DNA from: JACDAN01 sp036554945
GTDB lineage: Bacteria; Actinomycetota; Thermoleophilia; Gaiellales; Gaiellaceae
Assembly: GCA_036554945.1 (NCBI GenBank)
Contig: DATBMH010000076.1
Coordinates: 1-53,158, forward strand
Direction of reading: 5' to 3'
DNA: 53,158 nt
Below, in pieces: positions 41,805 to 49,850 of the stretch. The translations under genes and the position numbers were made by a program. Position 1 is the first letter of the stretch, and every line of letters starts with the position of its first letter. The notes beneath the pieces were generated by a model. It saw nothing but the letters and a program-made list of their open reading frames with translations. It made no database searches and was not told where the DNA came from.

Positions 41805-42968
41805 TTAGCCCGGCGAGGACGAGGCCAGCGCCGAGCGTGACTCGGCGCGCGCCTCGCGCCACCAGATCAGCTCGTACGCGTGCAGTGCGAACCAGACCGC
41901 GGTCACGAGCGCGAGCGAGGCGAGCGCGGGGATCGCGGTCGCGAGCGGGAGGAGGAACAGGATCGCGACCGCGGCCGAGAAGCGCCCCCGGCTCAGCGAC
42001 ACCCGCCGAAAGATGCGCGACCTGACGCCTGAGTACGTGAGCAGGTAGAGCGCGCTTCCGCCGCACAGCGCGAAGGCCGTGACCCAGTCCAGCTCGTCGC
42101 CGACGTGGCCGACGATCGTCTTCATCGCGTAGGCGAAGAGAACGATGCCGACGATCATCGGGAAATGCCCGTACGCGTACAGGTCGCGCGCGAGCGCGAT
42201 GCGCTCCGTGCCCTCGCGGTCGTGAAGCAGCTGCTCGCCGCGGATCGAGAAGAAGTCGAAGTACGCGAGCCAGAACGAGGCGGCGACGAGGAGGCCGAGA
42301 ACGGCGGCCGCGATCTCGCCCGGGCCGATCCCGATGCCGGTCGCCCCGATCCCGATCGAGATGAACGCCTCGCCGAGCGCGATGATCACGACGAGGCCGA
42401 AGCGCTCGGTGAAGTGGGAGGGGTGGACGCGCCAGCCGGACGGCCCGCTCACGGCACCCCCGACGTAGGAGCATGCGAGCGCGGTGAGCCAGAGCCACTC
42501 GCGCGCACCGTCCGTGAAGCCCGCCACCAGGATCAGGGTCGCGCCGAGGAGCGTCCACGGCGCCAGGCGGAGCACGGCGCCGAGCAGGTCGCGGGTCCCG
42601 CGGCCGGCGAGCGCGTAGAGCGCCGTGTGCATCGCCCAGACGACGAAGAACGCGACACCGAAGAGCACGCCTTCGTCGTCGAAGACCTCGGGCACGACGA
42701 GCGCAGCGATGAACATCGCGATCAGCGCCACGAGCAGCGCGGCGCCGACGAGCCCCTCCTCGGGGTCGACGGTGTTCGTCAGCCACGCGTAGGCCGACCA
42801 CGTCCACCAAAGCGCGGCGAGCACGAGCACGCCGCGTCCGACCCCGGTCCAGGTCGGATCGTTGGAGAGCAGCGTCGCGACCTGCGTGAACGCGAACACG
42901 AACACGAGGTCGAAGAAGAGCTCCCGCGGCGTGACGCGATGCTCGTGCTCGACCGCCGCGACGCTCAT
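41805..42968 (-). CDS. Low temperature requirement protein A-like (LtrA)
   Basis: A 387-residue membrane protein with about twelve helices. Diagnostic sequence: RVTPRELFFDLVFVFAFTQVATLL, ALWWTWSAYAWLTNTVDPEEG, HFTERFGLVVIIALGEAFISIGIGA and RDLYAYGHFPMIVGIVLFAYAM. In Listeria LtrA is needed for cold growth; the molecular role is unknown. The ATG at 42968 begins just before the family motif. It leads a two-gene operon with the cyclase. Upstream lies the candidate RNA gene on the other strand. Confidence 0.9.
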   Translation of the reverse strand: MSVAAVEHEHRVTPRELFFDLVFVFAFTQVATLLSNDPTWTGVGRGVLVLAALWWTWSAYAWLTNTVDPEEGLVGAALLVALIAMFIAALVVPEVFDDEGVLFGVAFFVVWAMHTALYALAGRGTRDLLGAVLRLAPWTLLGATLILVAGFTDGAREWLWLTALACSYVGGAVSGPSGWRVHPSHFTERFGLVVIIALGEAFISIGIGATGIGIGPGEIAAAVLGLLVAASFWLAYFDFFSIRGEQLLHDREGTERIALARDLYAYGHFPMIVGIVLFAYAMKTIVGHVGDELDWVTAFALCGGSALYLLTYSGVRSRIFRRVSLSRGRFSAAVAILFLLPLATAIPALASLALVTAVWFALHAYELIWWREARAESRSALASSSPG

Positions 42969-43002
42969 CGCCCGCGACCCTACTCGACGCTTTCCGACCT
43001 GA

Positions 43003-43013
43003 CGCAAATTGCG
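43003..43013. promoter_or_regulatory. CGCAA-A-TTGCG palindrome upstream of LtrA
   Basis: An 11-bp palindrome in a rare AT-richer patch, 35 bp upstream of the LtrA start and 23 bp before the -35 box of the candidate RNA. Possible operator for either direction. Confidence 0.35.
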
Positions 43014-43035
43014 AGAAGTTCGTTCCGGCAGGGTC

Positions 43036-43064
43036 TTGAAAGTGCGTGCGCGGGTCCGTAGGTT
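43036..43064 (+). promoter_or_regulatory. Sigma-70-type promoter of the candidate RNA
   Basis: TTGAAA (43036-43041) and TAGGTT (43059-43064) with exactly 17 nt between them on the plus strand. This is a good fit to TTGACA-N17-TATAAT and unusual in such GC-rich DNA. The expected start of transcription is near 43070. No protein frame follows. Confidence 0.6.
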
Positions 43065-43069
43065 CACGC

Positions 43070-43228
43070 GTGCGCCGAGCACGGGACGCAACTAGGTCGA
43101 AGCCGGTCGCGGAGGCTGTAGCCGGAAGGCGAAAGTCCGCGGGACCGGTGGACGAAAGCGGGATCGGCTCGGCGAAAGTTCTGCCGCCGGAGGTGTTTTC
43201 GGACACAACCGGTGGCAGAACTTTTTTT
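43070..43228 (+). ncRNA. Candidate structured small RNA (about 158 nt)
   Basis: A promoter at 43036-43064 and a U-tract terminator at 43175-43228 frame a stretch without a convincing protein gene. Predicted helices: CGTGC/GCACG at 43069-43083; CCGGTC-GCGGA (43103-43113) with TCCGC-GG-GACCGG (43136-43148), 11 bp with a 2-nt bulge; GGC-TGTA-GCC inside it; and the terminator stem. GAAAG occurs three times at 21-22 nt spacing (43131, 43153, 43174). It matches no RNA family that I can name. It may instead be a 5-prime leader or an antisense control of the LtrA or DksA flanks. Confidence 0.5.
43175..43228 (+). terminator. Rho-independent terminator with seven-T tract
   Basis: AAAGTTCTGCC (43175-43185) pairs perfectly with GGCAGAACTTT (43214-43224); the loop can extend the rod (CCGG...CCGG, GTGT/ACAC). 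A run of seven T ends at 43228. This is the only classic T-tract terminator in the window. On the plus strand no gene precedes it except the candidate RNA. On the minus strand it follows the DksA stop but with only three T. Confidence 0.8.
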
Positions 43229-43232
43229 GTGC

Positions 43233-43571
43233 TCAGCCCTGCTCGAGCCGCGCCTGTTCCGCGGCGGTCCGCTCGGCAGCCGGATTCGCCTCGAGGCGCT
43301 CGTCGGGGATGGAGTCCCCGCTCTCGATCGACAGGCCGTACGTGCCGTCGTCGAGTCGTTTCTCGGCCCGCTCCACTGCGGCAAGCTCCTCCGTGAGCTG
43401 CTCGCGCAGGCCCGCCGCCAGCTCGTCCTCGTAGAGCTCCGTGGCCTGGTCGCCGAGATGCTGGTCTCGGGTGGTCAGCTCGTCGTCTGGCGTGTCCGTC
43501 TGCCCCGCGAGCGCGTGCTCGATCCGCTCGCGCTCGCGACGAAGGAGCTCTGCGGCTCGATCCTTGTCCAC
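43233..43571 (-). CDS. DksA/TraR-like protein lacking zinc cysteines
   Basis: A 112-residue protein with the DksA coiled-coil (RRERERIEHALAG, LREQLTEELAAVERAEKRLDDGTYG) and the end IPDERLEANPAAERTAAEQ. In canonical DksA or TraR the knob GTYG-x-C-x2-C and C-x2-C ligate zinc; here the Cys positions are Ser, Glu or other residues, so no zinc site remains. Zinc-less DksA paralogues are known in other bacteria. It would bind the RNA polymerase secondary channel and modulate initiation. GTG 43571 overlaps the previous stop by one base. Confidence 0.85.
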   Translation of the reverse strand: MDKDRAAELLRRERERIEHALAGQTDTPDDELTTRDQHLGDQATELYEDELAAGLREQLTEELAAVERAEKRLDDGTYGLSIESGDSIPDERLEANPAAERTAAEQARLEQG

Positions 43572-44512
43572 TAGCCGAACGTGAACGAGTAGGCCTCGAC
43601 GCCCGGAGCTTCGAAGCTGATCTCGAAGGTCCGGTCGTCGATCTCCCCGGGATGGCGGATCAGCTGGTAGAGCCGCGGCTCGACGAGCGTCCCACGCCCC
43701 TGGTCGTCGGCGTCGAGCCCGTGGGCGTCGCCCGGTGGCTGTCCGTCGATGGAGACGCGGAACGGCACCGGCGGCTGCTGGGCTCGGAGGACCAGGTTGA
43801 CGTCGCGGGCGTGGAACCGGAAGCGGATCTGTCCGTCCGGCGCGTTCAGCACGCTCGCGTGCGGCTCGACGGCCCAGTCCCCGGCAAGCGACCAGTGGTT
43901 CAGGTCGAGCCGGTCGGCCCCCTCACGGACGAAGTTCTGCGCCTGGTTGGATCCGAGGTAGGTCTCGGGCGTCTCCAGGGTCGACCAGTCCGCCTGAGCC
44001 TCGACGCCTTCGTCCGCGACCGAGACGAGGTCGACGGGGACTTCCTCGCGGCCGGACTCGCGGAGGAGCTGCTGGATGATCCGCTCGCACTCCTCGTAGC
44101 CGCCCTCGCCGAACTGGTGGTGCCGGATTCGTCCCTCGCCGTCGGCGATGTAGACGGCCGGCCAGTATCGGTTGGCGAAGGCGCGCCAGACGCCGTAGTC
44201 GTTGTCGAGCGCGACCGGAAACTCGACGTCCAGGTCCTTCAAGGCCTCACGGACGTTCTCGACGTCGTGCTCGAACCAGAACTCGGGCGTGTGGACGCTC
44301 ACGACGACCAGCCCTTGCTCTGCGTACTTCTCCGCCCAGGCACGGACGTACCCGAGCGTGCGGAGCCAGTTGATGCAGGTGTACGTCCAGAAGTCGACGA
44401 GGACGACGTTCCCACGAAGGCCGTCCTCGTCGAGAGGCTCCGAGTTGAGCCAGCCGGTGGCCCCGTCGAAGCCGGGCAGATGCCCCTCGACGGGGAGAGT
44501 CGTTCCGCTCAT
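43571..44512 (-). CDS. Thioredoxin-like redoxin with DipZ-type C-terminal domain
   Basis: A 313-residue cytoplasmic protein. The thioredoxin fold appears early: LRGNVVLVDFWTYTCINWLRTLGYVRAWAEKYAEQGLVVVSVHTPEF, then RYWPAVYIADGEGRIRHHQFGEGGYEECERIIQQLL. The C-terminal domain (WSLAGDWAVEPHASVLN, IRFRFHARDVNLVLRA) matches the DipZ/ Thioredoxin_7-like beta-sandwich. The CxxC site reads CINW, keeping only the first Cys. No signal peptide. Start ATG 44512; it follows the epoxide hydrolase by 11 bp. Confidence 0.87.
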   Translation of the reverse strand: MSGTTLPVEGHLPGFDGATGWLNSEPLDEDGLRGNVVLVDFWTYTCINWLRTLGYVRAWAEKYAEQGLVVVSVHTPEFWFEHDVENVREALKDLDVEFPVALDNDYGVWRAFANRYWPAVYIADGEGRIRHHQFGEGGYEECERIIQQLLRESGREEVPVDLVSVADEGVEAQADWSTLETPETYLGSNQAQNFVREGADRLDLNHWSLAGDWAVEPHASVLNAPDGQIRFRFHARDVNLVLRAQQPPVPFRVSIDGQPPGDAHGLDADDQGRGTLVEPRLYQLIRHPGEIDDRTFEISFEAPGVEAYSFTFG

Positions 44513-44523
44513 CGAGGACGCGC

Positions 44524-45720
44524 TCAGCGAACGGCCCCGAACGCGGCCCGCACCTCGTCCGTGAAGATCTCGGGCTCCTCCCAGGCGGCGAAGTGTCCGC
44601 CCTTGTCGACCTCGTTGAAGTACGTGAGGTTGGGGTACGAGTTCTCGGCCCAGCTGCGAGGAGTGCGCCAGATCTCGCCCGGGAACGTCGTGAAGCCGGT
44701 CGGAATCGAGACCTCCGGAGGAGCCTGGCCGGATGCGGCCGCAGCAGCCAAGGCCTTCCCGTCCTCCCAGTACGACCGCGCAGCGGAGGTCCCGGTGCCG
44801 GTCAGCCAATAGAGCGTGATGTTGTCGAGGATGTGGTCCCGAGTGAGGTTGCCTGCGGGCTCGTCGTCCACGAAGGCACTGGCGATCTTGTAGTAGCTGT
44901 CCGTGTCGTGGTCGAGCAGCCACGCCGCCAGCGCGATGGGCGAGTCCTGCAGCGCATACCCGATCGTCTGCGGTCGGGTGGCCATCTCGAGGAAGTAGCC
45001 GAAGCCGCTCGCCCTGAACGTGTCCAGCGCCGCCTGCGCGGCGCGTTCCTCGTCGGACTCGGTGGGCTGGGGCGCGCCGAGGACGGTCACGAGCAGGTTC
45101 GTATGGATGCCGAGCAGCCCTTCGGGGGCCTGCCGGCCCATCGCGTCGGTGACCGCCGCGCCCACGTCACCGCCCTGGGCGACGTAGCGGGTGTAGCCGA
45201 GGCGGCGCATCAACTCGGCCCAGGCCTGCGCGACGCGGAAGACGTTCCAGCCGAGCTCCGTCGGCTCGCCGGAGAAGCCGTAGCCGGGCAGTGACGGCAG
45301 GACGAGATGGAATGCGTCCTCCGCCTTGCCGCCGTGCGCCGTCGGGTCGGTGAGCGGGCCGACGGTCTCGAGCAGCTCGATGACCGAGCCGGGCCAGCCG
45401 TGGGTCACGATCAGCGGGAGCGCGTCGTCGTGCTGCGACCTCACGTGGATGAAGTGAATCTCGACGCCGTCGATCTCGGTCGTGAACTGCGGCAGCGCGT
45501 TCAGCCTCTCCTCGGCCTTGCGCCAGTCGTAGTCGGTCGTCCAGTAGCGGGCGAGTTCACGCATCGTCCCGAGCTGGACGCCCTGCGACCGGTCGTCGAC
45601 GAGCTCCTTGGTCGGCCAGCGCGTCGACTCGATGCGTCGGCGCAGCTCGTCGAGCCGCTCCTGCGGGATGTCGAGCTGGAAGGTGCGGATGTCGTTTGCG
45701 GTCTCGATAGCTGTGCTCAT
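44524..45720 (-). CDS. Epoxide hydrolase (EHN-type)
   Basis: A 398-residue enzyme with an N-terminal lid domain (FQLDIPQERLDELRRRIESTRWP, YDWRKAEERLNALPQF), oxyanion HGWPGSVIELLE, LPSLPGYGFS, nucleophile Asp in VAQGGDVGAAV, and His in DKGGHFAAWEEPE. It opens epoxides to diols. A strong AAGGAGG precedes ATG 45720. It is the first gene of an operon with a redoxin and a DksA-like regulator, an arrangement that suggests an oxidative or electrophile stress response. Confidence 0.92.
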   Translation of the reverse strand: MSTAIETANDIRTFQLDIPQERLDELRRRIESTRWPTKELVDDRSQGVQLGTMRELARYWTTDYDWRKAEERLNALPQFTTEIDGVEIHFIHVRSQHDDALPLIVTHGWPGSVIELLETVGPLTDPTAHGGKAEDAFHLVLPSLPGYGFSGEPTELGWNVFRVAQAWAELMRRLGYTRYVAQGGDVGAAVTDAMGRQAPEGLLGIHTNLLVTVLGAPQPTESDEERAAQAALDTFRASGFGYFLEMATRPQTIGYALQDSPIALAAWLLDHDTDSYYKIASAFVDDEPAGNLTRDHILDNITLYWLTGTGTSAARSYWEDGKALAAAAASGQAPPEVSIPTGFTTFPGEIWRTPRSWAENSYPNLTYFNEVDKGGHFAAWEEPEIFTDEVRAAFGAVR

Positions 45721-45840
45721 GCGACCTCCTTGGTCTATCGCCCCCCGTAGTTCCGGCTTCTCGACCAGCCTCAATAAGCCGCTCGGGCCTCAACCCAAGC
45801 GGACGATGATCGGGCGCGGCGAGAGCGCAAGACTCGACCG

Positions 45841-46614
45841 GTGAGTCATGCCGAGCGGCTGACGCCACGCCAGGAGCGTGACCTGGTGATCGCGGCCGAA
45901 GGTGGTGACGAGGACGCCTGCCGGAAGCTGGTCGCGGCGTTCTTCCCTGCGATCGCGGGTGTTGCGCAGTCCTTCCCGACCGGCAGCGGTGTGAGCATGC
46001 AAGAGCTCCTGAACGAGGGCGTCGCAGGGCTGTTGTCGGCCGCCCGCCGCTACGACCCGAAGCTGAAGACGCCGTTCTGGGCCTACGCCTCCTTCTGGGT
46101 GCGGAAGGCGATGCAGGAGCTCGTGGCGGAGCTGACGCACCCGGTTGCGCTGTCGGACCGTGCGGTCCGCCACCTCGCCCGGATCCGCAGGACATCCCGC
46201 GAGTACGCGCAGGCACACGGGGCCGAGCCCACGGACGATGAGCTGAGCCGAGCGACCGGCTTCACGCTCTCGCAGCTCCAGAGCCTTCAGGCGACCGAGC
46301 GAACGCCGCGCGCGATGGAAGCTCGCGTGGGCGACGGTGATGGTGCGGCCACCTTCGGCGACACGATTGCCGACCCCGCTGCCGAGCAGGCGTACGAGCA
46401 GGTGCTGGACGACCTCGAGGTTCGCGAAGTCCAGGACCTCGCCGCCCACCTCGGCGAGCGCGAGCGGGCGGTCATCCGAGCCCATTTCGGGCTCGGCGAG
46501 CAGGAGCAGACCCTGAGCGAGATCGGTGCGGGGCTCGGGTTGACGGCGGAGCGCGCCCGGCAGATCGAGGTCGGCGCGCTGGACAAGCTCCGAGCCGCGC
46601 TCGTCTCCCCGTAG
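45841..46614 (+). CDS. Sigma-70 family RNA polymerase sigma factor
   Basis: A 257-residue sigma factor with region 2 (MQELLNEGVAGLLSAARRYDPKLKTPFWAYASFWVRKAMQELV), region 3 (ARIRRTSREYAQAHGAEPTDDELSRATGFTLSQLQSL) and region 4 (LGERERAVIRAHFGLGEQEQTLSEIGAGLGLTAERARQIEVGALDKLR). It lacks region 1.1, so is a non-primary group 2 or 3 factor. GTG 45841. No anti-sigma gene is adjacent; the divergent partner is the epoxide hydrolase operon, 120 bp away. Confidence 0.92.
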   Translation: MSHAERLTPRQERDLVIAAEGGDEDACRKLVAAFFPAIAGVAQSFPTGSGVSMQELLNEGVAGLLSAARRYDPKLKTPFWAYASFWVRKAMQELVAELTHPVALSDRAVRHLARIRRTSREYAQAHGAEPTDDELSRATGFTLSQLQSLQATERTPRAMEARVGDGDGAATFGDTIADPAAEQAYEQVLDDLEVREVQDLAAHLGERERAVIRAHFGLGEQEQTLSEIGAGLGLTAERARQIEVGALDKLRAALVSP

Positions 46615-46618
46615 GCGC

Positions 46619-48571
46619 CTAGATCTTGGAGCGCGCTGCTGCGGCGAGGTCCGCGGCGGGCGTCGCCGGGGTTCGCGTGACGCCGGCTGCCGCGTAGACG
46701 TCGTCCTCGTCGAGCGTCTCGCGCTGGAGCAGCGCGCTCGCGAGGGAGTCGAGCTTGCCCCGATTGTCCGTCAGGAGCGTCACGACCTCGACGTGCGCCT
46801 CGGTGACGATGCGGTGCACCTCGTCGTCGACGAGCTTCTGTGTCTGCGGCGACACGCCGCCGTCGACGAGGAACGGCCCCGAGCCGTCGCGGGGGAGCAC
46901 CGAGACCGGGCCGACGGCCTCGCTCATGCCCCAGCGCCCGACCATGTGCCGGGCGAGGGCGGTCAGCTGCTCGAGGTCGGACTCGGCGCCCGTGCTGATC
47001 TCGCCGAAGACGATCTCCTCGGCAGCGCGGCCGCCGAGAGCGCTCTTGATCTTCGCGAGGATTTCCGGCTTCAGGTAGTTGAAGCGGTCGGCGTCAGGCG
47101 CGGAGAACGTCACTCCGAGCGCCATCCCGCGCGGGATGATCGAGACCTTGCGGACCGGATCCGCGCCGGGCGTGAGCATGCCGACGATCGCGTGGCCACC
47201 CTCGTGGTAGGCCGTCCGCCGCCGATCCTCGTCGCTCATCAGCACCTTCCGCTCCGCGCCGAGCACGATCCGCTCGAGCGCGTCGGTGAAGTCGGCCTCC
47301 TCGACCACGTCATGCTTGCGCCGGGCGGCGGTGAGCGCCGCCTCGTTCACGAGGTTGGCGAGGTCGGCGCCGACCATCCCCGGCGTCGTCGCGGCGATGC
47401 GCCCGAGGTCGACGTCGGGAGCGAGCGGGACACCGCGGGTGTGCACCCGGAGGATCGCCTCGCGCCCGTCGCGGTCCGGCGGCTGGACCGCCACGCGGCG
47501 GTCGAACCGTCCGGGCCGGAGGAGCGCCTGGTCGAGGACGTCGGGCCGGTTCGTGGCCGCGAGCACGATCACGTTCGTGGCCGAGTCGAACCCGTCCATC
47601 TCGGTCAGGATCTGGTTCAGCGTCTGCTCTCGCTCGTCGTTGCCCCCGCTGTAGCCCGCGACGCCGCTCGTCCGCGAACGGCCGATCGCGTCGAGCTCGT
47701 CGATGAAGACGATCGCCGGTGCGTTCTCCTTGGCCTCCTTGAAGAGATCGCGCACGCGGGCGGCGCCGACGCCGACGATCGCCTCGACGAACTCGGATGC
47801 CGCCAGCGAGAAGAAGGGCACGCCCGCCTCGCCGGCGACTGCTCGTGCGAGGAGCGTCTTCCCGGTGCCGGGCGGCCCCGAGAGCAGGACCCCGTGCGGG
47901 ATCCGGCCGCCGAGCTTGTGGTACTTCGCAGGGCTCCGCAGGAAGTCGACGACCTCGCCGAGCTCCGCCTTGGCCTCGTCGATCCCGGCGACGTCGGCGA
48001 AGGTGACCTTGTCGCCGGTGGCCTCGTAGCGCCGCGCTCGAGACCGGCCGAACGCGCCGAGGGCGTTCTGCACGTTGCCGGCCCGGCGCAAGAGCCAGAA
48101 GAGGAGCAGGACGAAGAGGATCGTCGGCCCGAACCCGACGAGCAGCGTCTGCCACCAGGGCGCGCCGCGTTCGAGCGGCTCGGCGTTGACCGTGACCTCC
48201 TTCTCCTCGAGCAGCTTCGCGAGCTCGTTCGTGTTGGCGAACGCCGGGATCTCCGTTCGGAAGCGCGTGGTCGGCTCGTTGTCCTCGAAGGTCACGTCGT
48301 TCTTGAACGAGCCCTGGATGTCCGTGCCCCTCGACCTGATCTCCGTGACGTTGCCCGCATCGACCTGCTCGAGGAAGAACGGGCTGTAGGGGACGCGCAC
48401 GCGGGACTCCGGCCCCATGGCCCGGGTGCTGATGAACAGGTTCAGCGCGAGCACCGCGAGGAAGAACACGATCCACCGGGGCGAGAGCCGGAACCCGGGG
48501 CGCTGGGGCGGCGTCGGCGAGCTCGGCTTCGGCGGCGTCTCGGCCGCGCGGTCGTCGACCGGCTTGGCCAT
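46619..48571 (-). CDS. ftsH: ATP-dependent membrane protease FtsH
   Basis: A 650-residue AAA protease. Helix 1 is at 33-49, a periplasmic domain follows, helix 2 at 142-162, then Walker A GPPGTGKT (232-239), Walker B IVFIDELDAIG, SRH ATNRPDVLDQALLRPGRFDR, zinc motif HEGGHAIVG (family HExxH) and third ligand in STGAESDLEQLTALA. It degrades membrane and regulatory proteins. The C-terminus is short. Its stop and that of the convergent sigma gene lie in the palindrome TAGGCGCCTA (46612-46621). Confidence 0.96.
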   Translation of the reverse strand: MAKPVDDRAAETPPKPSSPTPPQRPGFRLSPRWIVFFLAVLALNLFISTRAMGPESRVRVPYSPFFLEQVDAGNVTEIRSRGTDIQGSFKNDVTFEDNEPTTRFRTEIPAFANTNELAKLLEEKEVTVNAEPLERGAPWWQTLLVGFGPTILFVLLLFWLLRRAGNVQNALGAFGRSRARRYEATGDKVTFADVAGIDEAKAELGEVVDFLRSPAKYHKLGGRIPHGVLLSGPPGTGKTLLARAVAGEAGVPFFSLAASEFVEAIVGVGAARVRDLFKEAKENAPAIVFIDELDAIGRSRTSGVAGYSGGNDEREQTLNQILTEMDGFDSATNVIVLAATNRPDVLDQALLRPGRFDRRVAVQPPDRDGREAILRVHTRGVPLAPDVDLGRIAATTPGMVGADLANLVNEAALTAARRKHDVVEEADFTDALERIVLGAERKVLMSDEDRRRTAYHEGGHAIVGMLTPGADPVRKVSIIPRGMALGVTFSAPDADRFNYLKPEILAKIKSALGGRAAEEIVFGEISTGAESDLEQLTALARHMVGRWGMSEAVGPVSVLPRDGSGPFLVDGGVSPQTQKLVDDEVHRIVTEAHVEVVTLLTDNRGKLDSLASALLQRETLDEDDVYAAAGVTRTPATPAADLAAAARSKI

Positions 48572-48596
48572 GGCCCTAGGCTACTCCGCTCGCGGC

Positions 48597-49850
48597 TCAG
48601 GGGCGGCTGAGGAAGAGCCGGCCCTCCTTGCGGAGCTGCGCGGGCCACTCCAGCCGGCCTGCGCCCGCAAACCGGAGGTAGGCGCGGAGCGCGGCGCGCA
48701 TCTCGTCGACGAAGCCGTCGGCGCGCCGCGGGTCGAAGCCGTCCTCCCACCAGAGGCCGAGCACCTCGACCTTCTGCGTCTCGCGGTCGATCCGAGGCTC
48801 GAACCGGCCGACGAAGCGGTCGCGGAAGAGGAGCGGCAGCACGTACCAGCCGAAGCGCCGCTTCTCGGGCGGGAAGAAGAGATCCCACACGTAGTCGAAG
48901 CCGAACAGGGCTCCGAGCAGCTTGCGGTCCCAGACGAGGGCGTCGAACGGCGAGAGGAACGCGACGGACGGCGCCGGCTCGGGCGGCGCCGCGAGCAGCT
49001 CGACCTCGTCGCGAAGCACGAAGCGCTTGCCACGGACGCCCTCGACGTCGACCGGCACGAGCTCGCCGTCCTCGATGAGCCCTTCGCGAACAGCGGTCCT
49101 GCCTGGATGCTCCGGCCGGCTCGGGTCCGGCTTCGCAGGGCCGAGGCCGCCGAAGACGTCTCCGCCGCTGGCGGCCCCCAGGAGCCCGTGCGCCCGGTAG
49201 CGGGACAGCATCTTGTGCCGAAGCTGCTCCTGCAGCGGAACCTCGTTGTCGACGACGTCGGGCGGGAGCAGCCGTTCCAGCAAGTCGTAGTAGCGACGGT
49301 TGCCGTCGCGACGCGCGAGGCCGAGGACGCCCGTGCCGGCGTAGGCCTCGAGCACGGCGCGAACGACGTTGGTCGGGATCCCGAACCAGTCGACCGTCGC
49401 TCCGCGCTCACGGTCGAAGTCGAGCGCGGAGAGCGGCCCCTCGGCGCGGATCCGGTCGAGCACCTTCTCGGCCACCTCGGCGTTCTCGGCGAGGACGCGC
49501 GGGAGCTGGTGGAACACCGTCGCCCGAAACCACGGGAAGTCGCTCGTCGGCACGAACGAGAGCCCCTTGTTGTACGCCTCGAACACCTCTCGACGTTCGT
49601 AGAGGACGTCGCACCAGGCGGGCTCGTAGCCGGCGACGCGCGCATGAAGCGCGAGGTCGTGGCTCCGTCCCGCCACGGCGATCGGGTCGAACTGGATCGA
49701 GCCGAACCGGCGGATCACCTCCAGCACGGCATCGGGCCCGCCCTCGACCGAGCGGGCGGGCGCGAGCAGCTGGCGCGACACGAGGAAGCGGCGTGCGGCC
49801 TCGGCGGTGACCTCCACCGAGCGGACGCTATCCGCGGATGATTCGGCCAT
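48597..49850 (-). CDS. YcaQ/AlkZ-like winged-helix DNA glycosylase
   Basis: A 417-residue protein of the HTH_42 family: FLVSRQLLAP, then GSIQFDPIAVAGRSHDLALHARV, which contains the catalytic Q-x-D element of YcaQ/AlkZ glycosylases, WFRATVFHQLP, and the C-terminal barrel-like section VAFLSPFDALVWDRKLLGALFGFDYVWDLFFPPEKRRFGWYVLPLLFRDRFVGR. Characterised members unhook interstrand crosslinks and alkylated bases. ATG 49850 is in a CATG shared with the next gene; a GTG a few codons downstream is possible. Confidence 0.88.
   Translation of the reverse strand: MAESSADSVRSVEVTAEAARRFLVSRQLLAPARSVEGGPDAVLEVIRRFGSIQFDPIAVAGRSHDLALHARVAGYEPAWCDVLYERREVFEAYNKGLSFVPTSDFPWFRATVFHQLPRVLAENAEVAEKVLDRIRAEGPLSALDFDRERGATVDWFGIPTNVVRAVLEAYAGTGVLGLARRDGNRRYYDLLERLLPPDVVDNEVPLQEQLRHKMLSRYRAHGLLGAASGGDVFGGLGPAKPDPSRPEHPGRTAVREGLIEDGELVPVDVEGVRGKRFVLRDEVELLAAPPEPAPSVAFLSPFDALVWDRKLLGALFGFDYVWDLFFPPEKRRFGWYVLPLLFRDRFVGRFEPRIDRETQKVEVLGLWWEDGFDPRRADGFVDEMRAALRAYLRFAGAGRLEWPAQLRKEGRLFLSRP

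Noticed and set aside
43070..43150. Resemblance of the candidate RNA to the c-di-GMP-I (GEMM) riboswitch because of GACGCAA and GTAGCCGG.
   Set aside because: The order and spacing of helices, and the missing GGGCAAACC-type core, do not fit. I would not name a class.
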